Below, piece by piece: positions 11,423 to 25,800 of a stretch of 64,000 bases of DNA (position 1 is the first letter of the stretch; every line of letters starts with the position of its first letter). The notes under the pieces are model-generated. The model did not search any database and was not told the DNA's origin. It saw only the letters and a list, made by a program, of their open reading frames with translations. The position numbers and the translations under genes were made by a program. The stretch is from positions 22,683-86,682 of the forward strand of contig NMRA01000018.1 of assembly GCA_002633005.1 (NCBI GenBank). The letters are read 5' to 3'. This stretch comes from Phoronis australis (Eukaryota; Phoronida; Phoronidae).

Positions 11423-13006
11423 GTTATCTGAAAACAGTCACAGAAGCACGAGGTCAACGCAATTGAAATTACTATCAGATCGCGACGTCACGATCTTCTT
11501 AGACCAGGAGCGGCTGTTTAAGCAAAACTGGCAAGATTTGAATCAGAATGTTTTACTAACTCTCCCAATTCACAATCCATGCAATCCTTGGCCCATTCTA
11601 TGTTAGGATAATTTATACAAATTATCTAAGGAGCTAACAATTTTAAGTCTGTTTCAGAGATCTTGTACTTTTTGTTGAAGAGGGATAAAGATCTTTTTCA
11701 GAAACAGTTGTATGTAACGAAGGACAAGGTTGGTCTTAAGCAGGCTGTGTTTCATTAAACACGCTTCAAGGTTATACATTGGGAAGTTAGAGTGTTAATT
11801 GCAGTCAACAGCATTGTTCAACAATTGCAATGTGACGAGTGACTGCGTGTGCAATTCCGTTGTTGCTACGCAACTTGGCCCTGAACAATTTCCTGTGAAA
11901 CGTAACCAACGCGACATCTGGGATGGGTTCCATAGACAAATCAAATTCGCGAGTAAAGCTGACTCCCGTTCACTCACTAACGCTAGGACCTCGCTAAAAG
12001 TCAAAACTTCGCGAGATTGTGTGAGATATTGCCGTGTATCTTAAATGAGAACACGTCACTTAGGCTAGATGAGTGTTAGCTAAGTCCTAGCGCAGGTTCC
12101 AGCATTGTTCAACGCACGCCTGGTGTGAGCACTTGCTGTGAAAACAATTTATAGCGGTATCTCGCGAAGACTTGGGTGCTTCTTAAGTTTACGGGACGCA
12201 GGCCTGATATCTTAGTTCTTCCAATCTCGGCAGGCACTCCCAATATAGATGAGGATGAAAATATCCCTACCACTTGTCACCATAGTTTCCTGTACCCGTA
12301 ATGGTAATTAGGCGCATGCGCCTATAACTGAAACATTTGAGTTAAACCGAGAAGCAAGTAAATGAATCTCGACTCATCAGTTACAAGACGATAGACGTTG
12401 ACATTCATTCAGTGTAACACTGATTGGTAAAAAACCGTGTGGACCAAAACATAAGAATGAAAGCGATAGAGAGCGACACCAGACGAAACTGATCCGGTGA
12501 GGATGAGATTGTGCGAAAACGTTCAATGTTGCTAGTTTGATTCAAAATGACCCGTCAAAACATGTCAGAATTGATTTACATTCGATTTTAACAAACAGGC
12601 ACCGAACTTTTGACGAAACGTGTTTATGGTTTATCGTCAATAATTTTTTAAATCTTTGAAAAGATTATATATCATCCTCAAAGGTCTAAACATGCGTATA
12701 GCCATGGTAGTTCATGTATGCTACAATATTGTATAGACCACCATAGAAATAATGGCAATGGTCTTTTCGTAGTGGAATTCTATCTTACGTATTTCATGTA
12801 TTTCAATTACCCGTGTGTTTGTGTAATTCTGTTTGGTTACAATGACATAAGCGCATGTTGACATAACAAGCAAATCACGTGGAATTAACAAGGCATGAGA
12901 CGTCACAGATATTTTTTAATTGTGTAGATGTAATATTGTGAAGATGGTTCCCAAGTACAATGTCGAAACGAGGTTATCAGAGGTAGGGTAACATAGCACG
13001 ACCAGA
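11423..13006. other. upstream flank of LMO4
   Basis: Non-coding. It must contain the LMO4 promoter, but I cannot place it. It includes a MITE copy at 11,968-12,094; otherwise I see only unique-looking AT-rich DNA. Confidence 0.5.
11968..12094. mobile_element. MITE copy of the AACGCTAGGACCT family
   Basis: It starts with CCGTTCACTCACTAACGCTAGG and ends near GTCCTAGCG (12,084-12,092), so its terminal repeats are mutated compared with the copy at 9,183. The interior matches that copy in reverse orientation and the one at 60,328 directly (ACTTCGCGAGATTGTGTGAG). Confidence 0.75.
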
Positions 13007-13106
13007 TACGTCAAAGCACGTGCGCGTGGCCGGAGCATCCAGTGTGGCGGGTGTATTACGTCAAATCACGTACCCGTGGCCGGGGTATTCAGTGAGCCGG
13101 TTGTAT
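13007..13106. repeat. 50-bp tandem duplication with TACGTCA and CACGTG motifs
   Basis: Two head-to-tail copies of 50 bp (13007-13056, 13057-13106), both starting TACGTCAAA and containing CGTGGCCGG. The first copy holds an E-box CACGTG, the second the variant CACGTAC. About 80% identical. Confidence 0.85.
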
Positions 13107-14985
13107 TTAATTTAGCTGACTGGAATCTTGGCAGGGGTTATTTTTGTAATTGTTATACGTGCACGATACTCAATTGTGCAGAATAGAATTACGAAACTGA
13201 TTCACTAAGGAAGCGATCTGATTGGAAAAGGCCAAGCGTGTAAAAGCAATTTCGTTGTATTGTTATTGCAAAGAAAGAACTCCAAGTTCCTATAAATTTT
13301 ATATGATCCATCACGGTGCGATTACTTCAAGTCCCATTAAAAGAAAGTGAACGTGTTCAACGTAGTTTGATTGTAGTTCGTTCCTCCAAATTCGGAAACC
13401 TTGCGGCACGTTTTCTTTCACAAGAAAGGAGGCAATTTGCGGAAGAAAATTATTTCAAAACATTCCGTGGGGTACACACCGCGTCGTTATTACCTCCGTT
13501 GTTTTGGGAAGAAAGTGTCTCATTTTAAGTGTTGAGTGTCAATGATCGATCGAACTTCATTATTATCGTAACATCGGAATGCCGTGTGTGGGACGAAGCG
13601 CTAATACCTTTTTGTTTTCACCCGGTGAGAACCCCAGTTTTAGGACTCGCAGTGTGACTGGTATTCTTGATATGCAGCGCACTGTGGCCGACACACGAAC
13701 AGCAAATACTATCTTGAAATTAATTATGTTAGATTCTTTTGAAATGAACCAGTGGAGAGTACGTTTTCGCTCAAATGGTTCGTGTTAGATTTATTTAATT
13801 AAGTTTTAACAATAACGTGACTTGGAGCATCTATAAAACAGTCACAAAATGGACAATAAACGGTATCCTTTTACCCATTACCGGATGTCGTGTCCGGACA
13901 AAGATTGGCTTGTTTTACACTCCTTCACAGTGCCACAGGTGGCGCTGTGTCAGAAGGTAGCCTTGTTTCACATTTTTTCGTCTGCGAACGTTTCATAAAA
14001 AGTAGTTGTTGGTCGTTGAAAGTTGGGCTGCCATCGATTGTAACGTGGTGTCAAGAAGATACTCGGAGCAAATTTGACTCCATATTTTATTTCGATACTT
14101 ATTTTAAAAGATTAGATTTTCTTTATACGTCTAGTGAAAAGATGAACTTTTGTTGACGCATAAAAGTTATTTTTTTATCCATCTTTTGTGACTTATTTAC
14201 GTGGTTGACTGCAAAAATACTAAGGATTGGCAACACATAGTGGAGATTAGTTTGATTATAATACACCTTTATCTAAAGCGATCTTGATCCTTCAGGGCTT
14301 ATTTATTTCCGTCTTGTTCTACTGTAGGCCTACGTGTTATACAAGTTGATTTTTTCATTAAAATAAATAAAATTTTCAGAATTCCTTTATGTCTGTCTAG
14401 TAGGTATCTTCTTGGCCTGAGGTAAAAACCCATGTGGTCAATTTAGTGGGGGTCCCATTCCCACGTGGTCTAAGAAGTGTAGTCACGTTCTTCCAACAGC
14501 CGACGATAAATGTGGCTGGTTTTGTACTCGTGGGTTCAGGAGTCTAAGGTAACACTAAATCAGAACGATATTATCATCTATTCACGCTCGTATCATTTCG
14601 GTGCTTCCCGAAACGTGAAATTACTTTCCTTTCTGTAAACATGATATCTTGGTGCGATTTCGTAGTTACAGAAGCAGGCAGCGTAAAATTAACAAGATCA
14701 AAGAGTCGTCTGTAATATGCCCGCGTTGTATTGCGCTGTGCTGTCCTGAATCGTCTGCGCGACGAGGAATCTTCCTCAACTTCGTTTAGCGTCCGATAAA
14801 GTTGGAGAAATTTGACTTAACCATATTCTATCCATAAAACTGTGACTACACTTCGCCAGGATTTACATAAGTAATGTCAAGAAATATTTACCGTATTTCC
14901 AGACTCCCAGTGTTACTGCTGGATCCGCGCCTAAGTAAAAGCAATCGAACCAAACGAAGTTACTCTGATTGTTAACCACCGTATG

Positions 14986-15312
14986 TCAGAACCTGTAACC
15001 AAGGAGTGTACGAGTATAGGAGAGTTCACNACAGAACACACAAAATGAAAGACAATGTATCGTATTATTGAATAACTGACAATCCTTACCTTTCTGGATC
15101 CTTAGGAAACCTACAAAATGACACGTCTGGGGTTTTCGTGGATGAATTCATGCAATTTATCGCACTGCAAAATGCGTCCGTCCCCATTGTTTTGGCGCTT
15201 CCTGGTTGACCGTAGCTTGTTCACCACTTGGCGGCGCTAGTAGTAGCGGTAACAGCGAACTCACAAGTGAACTCTCCTATACTACTACACTCCTTGCTGT
15301 AACCAAGTCCTG
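14986..15312. repeat. inverted repeat spanning a single N
   Basis: The arm at 14,986-15,029, which ends GGAGAGTTCAC next to the N, is the reverse complement of 15,266-15,312 (GTGAACTCTCCTATACT onward) with few mismatches over about 45 bp. Spacing is about 236 bp. It could be a MITE with long terminal repeats or an inverted contig join. Confidence 0.7.
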
Positions 15313-16163
15313 TGTAGGACCGAACTCCACCAATGTACATGTACTATCAGCCGGGCGACACTCCACGGAGCGTTGTTGGGCGATTACAGTTATTGCGTGT
15401 CACTTATGCCTATCCTAAATTTTCAAACGACATCATTCACAGTATCATTACCTGTTTATAACGCTTTATCACCGGTAAAACAACTCGCATCGACCCGGCC
15501 GATAAATAGCAAATTCCCAGTCAATACACAAGTTCACGTCAATATGCAGTCATCCAGATGTTTACAGGCCAACGAGTGCGAACCGATGTGATTCGGGTGT
15601 TAGTGTCCCGGCTTTTGCGAGGGAAGGGTCGTTTGTTCAGTGGTTGTAAAGGGATCATTCAATGCAAGATAACTCAGTGACCGATCAAATAACTGTCACC
15701 AGACCAACTGATTGTTCATTGTGAGTAACCATTATCGGTGAACACAGAGCTGCGTTCCTCACTATTTGTTTACGCGCTGTCTCGTTCCGGCCAACGACCT
15801 CAAATTACCACCGACATTTGGCGACGAAGTTTGTCTCAAGACCACAGAAACATCTTTTCGAATCTTTCGCTTTGGATTTGAAAAACACTTGATGTCATAT
15901 CACTCTACGTTATATACTCTGTCCTGGTTACGTCACGTTTCGGGTCAGCGCAGGTGAATCGCTAAAAATGTCTTCAATACTTCTAGATCTGTTTCTCAAA
16001 GTCTGTTTGTCACTAAACTGGTCATGTTGTTTTCTAGAACTTACTTGGGAAAGTATTTTTAAACAATACCCGCCTGTGGCCCTGTAATATTGGTGTGGTG
16101 GAAATGAACGGTCTGAGTTTAGAGGATTTCCACAGCTTCTTACATAGGATACGAGAAGACTGC

Positions 16164-16322
16164 AGGGGCGGACAAGGATTTTGAGTTAAGGGGGGCCAGT
16201 GCAGAGTGTTAGCCAGGATTTTGCCCGTCAGACCTTTGCACCCCCCAAACTGCCAAATGGAATCTGGAAAAATTTTAGGGGGGCATGACCCCCTTGGCCC
16301 CTCTCTAAATCCGCCATTGGAG
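16164..16322. repeat. G-rich dispersed element with inverted ends
   Basis: The unit starts GGGCGGACAAGGATTTTGAG and ends CTAAATCCGCCATTGG, with GGGGGG and CCCCC tracts inside. GGGCGGA and TCCGCC are inverted. This style of element, with G-runs and C-runs, is common as a MITE in marine invertebrate genomes. No coding content. Confidence 0.45.
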
Positions 16323-19300
16323 TGTCTCCCTAACAGGGTCCCTTTTAAAGCGAAGGTAACATCTGGAAGTATAGTCCTAGGTAACATGTTGAAATCCTGG
16401 TTAGAATTCATTATGCGATGATGAAGACGGGAGTCGAGTATAATATAAAGCAATTATTTTATCATAAAATGAACTTAAATTATTGCCAAACATTTTTTTC
16501 CAAAAAAATGTTCCAAGAGTTATATTCCCATAGTAATTGCTAGGTGATACTGTTGGACAGGAATGGAACTTAATTTGACCAACATATGCACAAGTACAGT
16601 GTTGGATGGGGATAAGGCTGACATCTGCCAGGATTTATATGAACACTGACTGAAGCGTGCACCTCGGTTAACTAGCGCATGGCATATCGCCGCATTCCTT
16701 TACCTCTCGTTTCAACCGATGCTGGAGGCCTAGTGGCCAGTCGAAACAATGTAGCTGAATATGTTATTTAGGCCACGTGCGCCGAGACAGAAGTATGCAG
16801 ATTTATAAGTGTGCTGCACTCGGAAAGGTTATAGTATATTGATGCGACACTACAGCCCTCTACAGACGGTGTATACTGTGACTAAATTCGATGAATGTGG
16901 TCACTGGAACAGATTTGAACAATGGTTGTTGCTTGCATGGGATTACGTAACATAAGAGACATCCATGCTGTTTGAAGGGCGGACGCTTGTAACGAGGGTC
17001 CAAAACCCGAGAGTGCTCCGATTGAAGAGGTACACCGGACTAGCAGCTCAGAGGGTGACTTTTTCACGACCACGAAAGCAGCATTTTTATTCGCATCAGC
17101 AGGGTTCGCTATCAGAATTCGGAACTTTACAAGGATAAATTTTGTCCAGCTACGTATACACAAGAGTTTTCAAAAGGGCGAGGATTATAAGTGTAATGAA
17201 TCCCTTTCGAAACGTGTTTCAGGAACAACGGGTATCCTTAACTTTTCTCAGCCTCATTCCCATCAAAAATAGTCAGGTAACCCTCGGGACCACTGACAGA
17301 TAATCTCGGTTTTCTCTTCTGTCTGTTGCGGGCTCTGAGCGCATATTATATCCCAGTAGAAAACATGTTTGTTCCCTGTCACGTGTTTAGTAAACAAGCG
17401 TACAATATTGGTTTTCGCCAGTATTATGGACAATAGACCAAAGATTTGCTTATCCTCGGAGTCCACGGTGCGTGGTGTGGACAAGAAGCGGGTCGGCTAT
17501 TCACTGGCTGGTTACACCAAAATAAACAATGGTTACCAAAAGAAAACTAAACGATATCTATGTATAAATTTCTGACCAAGGCGAGACATTAACTACGGTC
17601 ATGTTAATGGGATAAGTTCTCGCAAATTAGTAATAGAAATAATGAAAATGACTGCAATAGTTTAACACTCTAGTAAGTGACATATCGCTACATGCGGAGG
17701 TACAACGGCCTCGGACACAATGCCCTGGGGTACAGGGCCCGGAGATACAACGGAGACTCTTGATGGCTTTCAACAGATGACAAGCGCGACGTTCAATGAA
17801 TGGATTAAGTCATGACCTTCGAGGAACTAATTAATATTTCAGCATCATCGACACGTGACATTTATCTAGTTCTTTCGCTCGTCCAACAAAGTGTGCGGTG
17901 TGTCCACTAAAATGAATGTTGTCGCAGTAAATAATACGTAGATTTAGCAAATCGTCACCGCTTTAATCTGTCCGATTTTGTCATAATGAATCGTAGGCTA
18001 TATTGAGCCCATTGTGTGCGTTATATTCACCAGGTTACAAAAAAGATTTATACAGCGTTGGAACTCAGTTAATAGTTGCGTTCTTACCTCATAACTTAAC
18101 TGCAAAATTCCACAACAGAACATTTGGTTAAACAACCGTTCAGAAGTCAAAACCTTATGATATCTCACCATTCGCCAGTTCCCAGCATATAGACGTTGTT
18201 TTCATAATTAAGTAGATGAGTAAAATAATTTGTACGTGTATTGTAACTAATTACGTTGAATACTTACACGTTAATTGCTCACCAGGCGCTCGATAATAAA
18301 GTCCTTTCAAAGCGAAATTATGATTAATATCTCCGAGGCCCAAACAATCAAGAATCGATAACAACCAATTGTTCAGTGTTGTAAAATCGCTTGCAGGTAT
18401 CGTGCTGTTAACATCCCGTCATGTCTGACGAAGTAGCAATCTGTCGATTTGGCACTGGCACAAATTTCTCGGTCAAATTTTCGACTGTGGCGTTAACCGA
18501 CGCAGTACCACGGCCGCAACAGAGCACTGTTTCGATTGAAAGTGAAGATAACTTGCAGAACACGTAGGGCCTATCTCTTCCCACGCAAAGCAGACGAGAC
18601 ACACGTTTCCGAACAGCACAGGGCTCCCCGACAATGCAATAGCACGTTAACTGCGCCAACGTTTTTAGAGTGTACAAAATCAACAGCCCGGATCAACAGA
18701 TGGTAACAACGTTTGCGTGTTCCGCCTTGTAAATGTCTTCACAATTTATGTTATCAATTATATATACAAACGATGTTTGTATTTAATTGTGTTTACAATA
18801 CGGACGAGTCCATTAGCATAAGGGTGTACAGAGAGGGCTTTATGTCAATATTTGTTTTCGATTTAACCAGCGTACACACCAGATGCGGCGCTAGTAGAAT
18901 TAATATTTAATTAGAGAATATATACCTGAGTTTTTAGCCTTTGAATTTTTTATTTCAACATGTATACCCAATCGAAAATCTATTCTGGACTATTTCTATA
19001 TTATGTCTTGGTCTTCCAAATTACATAACTTAAAGATGGACGAGCAATGTAAATTTTGTGAATATTGGGTTGTAATAATGAATAATAACGTTAACCAAAT
19101 TGATTGGATTTGCATGGGTGAAATATAGTCGTAATCTAGGAGACTAATATCTTATATGAATAGGCAGCGTATAGTCGGGGTCTCCCATCATTGCAGAAGG
19201 GAAGGGGGACGATGTTCGTCAACGGGACAGGGGATTCCAGCCAGGACTGTAAGCGGCGTCAGGCCACAAGTGCAAGAGATAAACGAGGCGTGAATTTGGT

Positions 19301-19581
19301 AACGAAGGGGGGGTAGGGTGATACGACATCGCCTGGGTGGCGATCCGGTGTCGGGGGACGCCCAACGACGAACAAAAGCGGTCCAAGTACACGACACCCG
19401 AGTCCTAACGTTTCTGTGCAATCACATATTCGTTTCAGTCTTTATCTGTTTGGCAGGATCGGACGGCTGGAGTCTTGATGCGTTCTTTCGGCACCGACAC
19501 AATACGTGTGCATCTTCTGCGAGGTCAACAATCAGGTTTATGAACCGAAAGACGTGACTGTTAGCCCACTAGACAGTGGAT

Positions 19582-19818
19582 TGCTCTCTCTCTCTCCCTC
19601 TCCCTCTCCCCCTCCCTCTCCNNNNNNNNNNNNNNNNNNNNNNNNNNNNNNNNNNNNNNNNNNNNNNNNNNNNNNNNNNNNNNNNNNNNNNNNNNNNNNN
19701 NNNNNNNNNNNNNNNNNNNNNNNNNNNNNNNNNNNNNNNNNNNNNNNNNNNNNNNNNNNNNNNNNNNNNNNNNNNNNNCCTTCCTCCCTCCCTCGCTCCC
19801 TCCCTCTCACTCTCTCTG
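19582..19818. repeat. polypyrimidine tract with 157-base gap
   Basis: CTCTCT and CCCTCT tracts on the plus strand flank an N run at 19,622-19,778. The assembly probably failed inside a long (CT/CCCT)n microsatellite, so the true length is unknown. Open frames across this gap are artefacts. Confidence 0.9.
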
Positions 19819-22800
19819 ATAATATTAAAACAGATTATTGCTTTTAAAGAATTTAAGAAAAAATATACAACCACCTGTGCTAAACGCAATGGCCATATTC
19901 TTAACCCTTAACCATTCTTTAACCATAATCTAATATAAGATCCTATAAAAATGGCCAAATTTGTCTCAATTGGGCAAATCATATATCAGAGATGGCTGAT
20001 ATTATTCCTATGACTTTCTTTTCGGATAATATGCTTTGTGTTCTGTTCTCAAAAAATGCTAAAAATTGTTTTTAAAATGTTACACTTTTAAATATGGGTT
20101 TATCAAAAAATAGAACTTTCATGAAAAATCTTTAAAGTTGCGTGATACGAATACAAAACGGTATTTTAGAAAAATATAACAGCTTTTTTGATAACTCAAC
20201 ATTTCCGTCAAATAAAATTTGATCATGGTACCGATACTGTTGTCTTGTTGTAGCCCTATACAATTCTTTTTTGCTAAAAAAACATGATGACGTGACCTAC
20301 TTACTAACAAATTGGTAAATAGTCAAAAATAAAAATCTACAGTCTTTGTACTTTCAGAGAACTTCAAACTTTTATTAAGTTAAAATCGGCAATTTTTAAG
20401 ATATTTTGCTAAATGCACGGACACGTGGATATGGTGCTACATAACCTTAAATGTATTTTATTTATGTATTTATTTAACTGGGTATGCTTTAATTGTTTTT
20501 TTTTTATGTTGCTCATTTCCTAGTTATGTTTTTATGGTAGGTTAGCCTCATTACTTAAAGTGTGGTATCTCGTTAACTGTTGTCCAAAAATATATTCTGT
20601 ATACGACTTCCACTGTACGCGCGGTACTCTAAGGTCGCCGGGAGAGTTGGAAGTACTCCGGGCCTGAAAGTTGTCGACAGTCGTTTTTGGTCGACCGCAT
20701 CCGAGGGGACTAGATGAACGCTCAAGTTGACAAAACGAAATGTATTTTATGGCGCTCAATGATAGCATGAGCAAAGGCGAATTGACATGCGCCTACAATG
20801 CACCGCAAACGGTATGTTTCTAGGGAGCTTATCAGTTTCATCTCGTACAACTGGAGAGTGGAGACACAAAGTACTGGTTCCCTTTAAAAGTAATATCGAA
20901 TCAAAATGTTTTAAAAATGATTGGTTTTCAACAATGCACCAAAACATACCACAAAGAGACACGACAGTACTTGGCATCCGGCGAAAAATGGCAGGTCTAG
21001 TGTAGCGCTTCCTAGTGATACAGCCGATTTTTTGTGTACAGGTTTGACCCTATACCTGGCATCTCCCAGTGTTGAACAGATTCCAACAAGTGCTTCGTCC
21101 GGCATGTCACTTTGACTCTGTATTTGTATCTGCCATGCCACCGGCTGTGGGGAGTACTTAAATTTAATTGAGTCCGCGGCATTCACCACGTACCCTAGTG
21201 ATGCTCTACCTGTACACTCTTCTGCCAAAGGTCAACAAGGTCTGACCAGGAGTTCAGTTTTGAGACGTGGAATGGACGCCCGGATACCTGGACGTCTAAA
21301 CAGGATGACAATAATATGCGGCCATAAACACAAATCCGGGCGGATCAACAGCATGGCCGCGGCTTCATTCCGTAGCGACTGAACAAATTGGAATACCCCA
21401 TTACAGGAATTTGTCATTTACACTGACTTTACAATGCCAATGAACAAGCGATGTTGGTATCCCCCGCCACTATTATGCGCAACGCTGCCCAGAGGCTTCT
21501 GTACTTAAAATCGTCCAGCGATAATCATTCATACTGTTTTCATAGAGTTAATTGAGCGTTGCGAGCACCGTTATAAAATGTACTAAACAATTATGCCTAT
21601 CAAAGTATAAAGTAGCTTTTTGATAAACTACACATTTTCAAGAATCAATGATTCCAGACACAGTATAAGCGGAACAAAAAAGGAAACCGAAATTTGTAAC
21701 TAAATTTACGCTCGTCAAAATAAAAGTGACGTCAGCTGCCTGACTTGTAATTAAGCAGCCCGCGCTCAATTCTCTTCACCTGATTAGACTTGCGCTATAA
21801 GCAACACAAAAGATATGGAAATGATCTGTCTGTACTCGCTAGGTAATGAGTCGATCCAAGCGGGTATTCAACGTAAATGCCAAGTTCATGTCATGTCTAC
21901 CTAATACGGTAAAGATCTCAAGTAGACCAGAACACATCTCAATAATTCTGTCACTCAAACACCAGCCACTTTGATACAAAAAGATTAAAGAATGCGTCGT
22001 GTTCCTCACACTGCAATATTTTCTCATCACCGACATTCAGCTTATTGTCTACAATTCACTACACCCCCCCCCNCGCGATATTTTTATATTTAGACACTAG
22101 AGGTGTATGTTCTAAGTTTTTTGACACGTTTTAAAATATTTTTCCCTAATAATTGAAAATCAAAGCCAACTTGGCAATTGCTTATTTTCCCGGCGAAGAG
22201 TCACGACAACTGTCCGGGAAGCAAAATCAAGCACAGGTGCGAGTTATTGCAATTGAGGTGTGGCGCTCACTGTTTTGAGATAAAACTTGTTTTAGTTGAA
22301 ACATGGCCATGCGAGGGTGTTATTTTTTACATTTTTAGCAGCCATTAAGTAAAACCGGTGCCGATTTGCTGCCAAGTACGCAATGCGCTCACACAACCTG
22401 GTGGTCACACGGCAATTGCTCATTCCAGACTGATATTTTGCATCAGTTTCACGATATTGCGATAAAGGTAAGACATTAGCTGAACTAGAAAGTTTTTTCG
22501 TGTAATTTATCACCTAAACGGGTACTGTTGCTAAATTTGAAGTACCCTCGCGATGACTCAGGGCTGACCTCGGTAGCCGAAGGTTGGTTGCGGGATATGC
22601 GATGTACATGTAGGCCTACTTCATGAACGTATGATTATGCATTATACCATTCGTAAAGAACAGGTAAAATTGGACAATAAATACCCAAGTTTGTATAAAA
22701 AGAACGAAAATGAGAATCGAAAATAGCAAACAAAGTAACAACGCAGTTACGCTCACGTTTTCAAGGACAACATGATCGACATTCAGGAATTGTTCCTGAA

Positions 22801-25800
22801 CCGATGCACAGCAACTCAGGTCACGGAAATAACCGGGAATAGTCGATGATTTGCTGATGATCTCAGCACAAAGTTGTGCTCAAAAAGGCTTTTAGTTTGA
22901 AAGGAGATGAACATTATGCCATGTTACATATTACTTAATTTGGTACGCTTTTAAGCTTTTGAACTTGATTGCCCTTTGAGATAAAGTTTTCAAACATTCA
23001 GTACAGCTTCAGCCCAACAAGCATATTTCTAAATTTCCATCACAAAACTTTTCCACGCTGTGCTTGCGGTCACCGAACTCTAATAGTCACGTTCATTACA
23101 TGTATTTCTCTTATTGTCCCTTAAACGCGAATGAGAAGGCTGAACTCAATGGTATTTTTGACGTGTTAAACAATAAAGCCCAATACATTGATCGTGAAGC
23201 TTGTCTTTTAATCTACGGATTGTTGTCATTATCGTTAGAGGAAAATATTAGCTTGGCTAAAATGATTTCAAATATCGTGTAATGTAGCAGTAGGCACTTT
23301 AATTAAGAACTGATTCGTTACAAGTAATGCGTTTCTTTATGCATATATATTAAATATTGTATTCTCCCTTTCATTTTGTTTGTACACTCATATTACCACT
23401 TGTTACGTAATAATATTTTTGTGAACATTTATTGATTGTTATCTTAGTCTTCATGTAAAGTTTTCGCTTTAGACTGATCATGTTTACAATTGTACTATGG
23501 TCTTGAATTGAACCAAACATTTAACACTGCAAATTGTAGTAGCAGTCAGTGGAGTGACGTCAGATAAATTATCTTTTGAGTTAAACCCTTTTCCGCAGCG
23601 TGACACTGGTCTCAACACTCGTGTTACCCTCGAAACAAGCTCAATTGTCTGCCGGCTTGGAAAAAATGTAGCGCAAATAATGTCCGGCTGCAGCGACGTC
23701 AATAGAGGTCCAGGACCGCAAGAAGCCAAAACTTGCGTCTACCCAAGTAAAGAAATAATCTCGTTAAAAAGTAAACAGAATCAAAAGTTTTTTTTATTTT
23801 CGGAAGGCGGATTTATAATGCATGACGTCCAACGTTGCAATTTATGAGTTACTAGTCGCGGCCACCCATATATCGTCTGTGCACGCTCCGGCAACACAAA
23901 GGAGAAGGTATCCCCGAGACGCAGTTTTCATGACCAGCGGTGACGTAACCTCTGTCACCCGCGGTGACAACTTTGGTCACTGGTTTCGGAGAGAGGTTAA
24001 ATTACGCTCGATCACCTCGTTCCGTGTCAACTTCACCTCCAATCACCGGTGACATGGCATGTCAGTTTCGCTTGCGTAACAAAGTACGTACAGTACGTGT
24101 GATCGCCGGTTTCGGGCCATACATGTACCTATGATTTCTTTTCATCGGTTTTTGAAGTAGGGTAAATTGCAATCGCTCCATCCAAGTCGTCGTGATGCTA
24201 AAAATGCACACAATATTTGTAATTTTGCGTGATTTGGGGCATACGCAATGTTACACTTCTTTGCTTATCCGGTTTCCGATAATGATCAACTCACGTGGCT
24301 GTGACAAATTGTTCGGTCGTGTCAAGGGTTTTGTCGTTTAAAGCGCTAGTGTTATTCGCACCGGAAACAGTGAGGAACTAATGATCGGACGCAAGATGCT
24401 CTGCCTCAAAAGCTCAGGGACAAAACTGAATCTGCGACGACAGCTGGTTCCGTGTCAACTTCTGTTTACAATTCAACATGTCAACTCGCTCCAACGTTGT
24501 TGCTATGTGTCAGCTCGCTCCATGGGTCGGCGGCTTTTCAACGTTTGTATTGCAAGCGGTTGTATTTGAGGCGGAAAAGGGGGGGGGGGCAAGTGTCTCC
24601 GGCCACTCGTGGAGTTAGGGAACAATACGCCCCCGTACAGATTCACAGCAACACCTGGGGGCAGGAGTTAATTCTCACATGATGTGCAGGTGAAACCTCC
24701 GACATGTGGCAGGAGGCAGCGACAGGGGCAGTCGAGAAAAGAAAGCCACGGCTATAACCATTTAGAGCTGAAATTGTGTAGAACGTTTGTCACTTGGAAA
24801 AGTCGAGCAAATTGATTCAGGTTTTCAATTTCAAGAAGGTATTGTAAAGTTATACGCATTTCTTCGGGAATCAACTGATCTGGCATGAGATAATGGAGTC
24901 CGGCTGTATTCATCGGCCTCCTTTATGAAATGTTTTAACTGCTATAATTTAAGGCGGCCCGGTGATACTGTCCATGACTAATCCTGTCTTTCTTGTTTAT
25001 ATCTTTTTTCTTAAGGCGACAGTCAACATTACAAGTGTCCCAATAAATGTTTCCCTGTTCAGAAATCTTACAAGGTTTTACGTCAAGGAAGGAGTTCCCA
25101 TCGACAGAATCACTGTCATTGTCATATTTTGTGAAGTCGTACATTCAACCTTTTATGTAAATATGACCCAATGATGGTGGATAGTGCCCGATGACGTAAT
25201 CAACTCGTGACACTCTTTTTCCTCGAGGCTGGTATTTTAAATGCCATACAGACATTCGCATACAGTTTTTGGGCAACATGTCTTGAATGTTAAATTGATC
25301 TCTTAAATGACCGACGTCCTTAGAGGGGTGGCCCTCGGACAGTTGCCGTTTGCCCTTATAAACCCGGCACTGTCAACTATTTACGAGAGAAGAAACTGGA
25401 CACGTCACATGACCGAATTAAACTAGACATGAATACTATGCGAACCAATACAGCACCAGGACATGCGATCTAAACAACCAAACACGTGCATGGGCGGCGC
25501 ACCGTAAGGCGCTGGTGGGACTATAGCCCCCCCTTTTTTTCAGTGCTACGCCGCACATGGTCTATAGGAGGTGGCAATATTCTCGATGCTGTATGAAAAT
25601 AAAACTATAATTTTTCACAAAAAAAGCTTTGGTGAAAATCGTTTTTAGGAAATCATTTCGATTGAGAGCCCGTACAAAACTCGCTGTGTCGACAAGGCTG
25701 TAGTGTGATCTTTCGAGCATCGTGCACGTGCACAGTGTGCGACGATCGGTGTTTCGTAAGCTAACGGCACAGTGTTCATGGTACAGGATACAGCGTTCAA

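Larger units (their letters stand above)
13107..19621. other. intergenic DNA
   Basis: No recognisable exon was found on either strand. Short open frames (for example 13,316-13,528 and 13,890-14,156) have no known domain and no convincing splice partners. It contains an inverted repeat around the single N at 15,030 and a G-rich repeat at 16,164-16,322, listed separately. Confidence 0.6.

Noticed and set aside
19506-19911. Open frames with long X runs
   Set aside because: They exist only because the 157-base N gap carries no stop codons.
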